Shown: positions 16,529-16,554 of the stretch, piece by piece
Position numbering within the stretch: position 1 is the first letter of the stretch
How the letters are laid out: every line of letters starts with the position of its first letter
DNA from: CALMFT01 sp035333525
GTDB taxonomy: Bacteria > Patescibacteriota > Gracilibacteria > Absconditabacterales > Absconditicoccaceae
Length of the DNA stretch: 16,554 bases
Reading direction: 5' to 3'
Assembly (NCBI GenBank): GCA_035333525.1
Contig: DAOQQF010000024.1
Span: forward strand, 1 to 16,554
Made by a program: the position numbers and the translations under genes
Notes under the pieces: model-generated
Database searches by the model: none
Seen by the model: the letters and a program-made list of their open reading frames with translations, nothing else
What the model was told of the DNA's origin: nothing

Positions 16529-16554
16529 ATTACTTATTTCCCAAGATTCCTTAA

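Noticed and set aside
16349..16554. Partial minus-strand gene running off the window end
   Set aside because: Open for about 68 codons but without recognisable motifs, and its stop falls in the dnaK terminator arm; two-stop code makes such chance frames common.

Overview
This window only makes sense if UGA is read as glycine (genetic code 25), with UAA and UAG as the only stops. With UGA as a stop, almost every gene breaks into short pieces. With UGA as Gly, the pieces join into full proteins, and the UGA codons fall on invariant glycines: the RecJ HEGVIG and GGHKQAGG motifs, the UvrB Walker A loop, DnaK GIDLGTT, DLGGGT and VGGSTR, and the GNAT RGNGHG loop. Together with the AT-rich DNA, this points to Gracilibacteria (BD1-5) or Absconditabacteria (SR1) of the CPR/Patescibacteria. 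A run of exactly 100 N suggests a draft or metagenome-derived scaffold.

Layout. 1-250: leader with a strong promoter. 251-1657 (+): membrane-anchored solute-binding-like protein. 1749-3464 (+): recJ exonuclease, tail to tail with 3470-4873 (-), a LepA/EF4 that lacks its whole GTPase domain. 5061-5396 (+): ArsR-type regulator. 5599-6045 (-): small VirB2/TrbC-like (Mbov_0395-like) membrane protein. 6234-6461 and 6503-6937 (-): rpmF and rpmA (bL32, bL27) as a pair. 7075-7701 (-): PilN/PilO-like membrane protein, divergent from 7843-9279 (+), a UvrB that stops before its second helicase domain. 9334-12152 (+): a large unrecognised gene with near-identical 276-bp (92-codon) tandem repeats and the assembly gap. 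12136-13053 (-): MscS-type channel whose 3' end overlaps the repeat gene. 13185-13691 (+): type IV prepilin/pseudopilin. 13799-14317 (+): GNAT acetyltransferase. 14371-16284 (+): dnaK. 16285-16554: a 20-bp perfect inverted repeat, then a cluster of hairpins.

The genes are mostly single housekeeping transcription units (repair, translation, folding, osmotic safety valve) mixed with surface and pilus-related genes. There is no single pathway operon; rpmA-rpmF is the only clear co-transcribed pair. Several promoters (TTGACA-17-TATAnT) sit so that transcription should start on the A of the ATG, with a constant 6-nt gap between the -10 box and the start codon. I see no Shine-Dalgarno sequence at a normal distance from any start. 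This suggests leaderless mRNAs are common here.

The strongest leads are the G-domain-less LepA, the C-terminally truncated UvrB followed in the same frame by the repeat gene, the repeat gene itself (visible only under code 25), and the leaderless promoter geometry. Truncation and gap claims should first be tested against assembly error.
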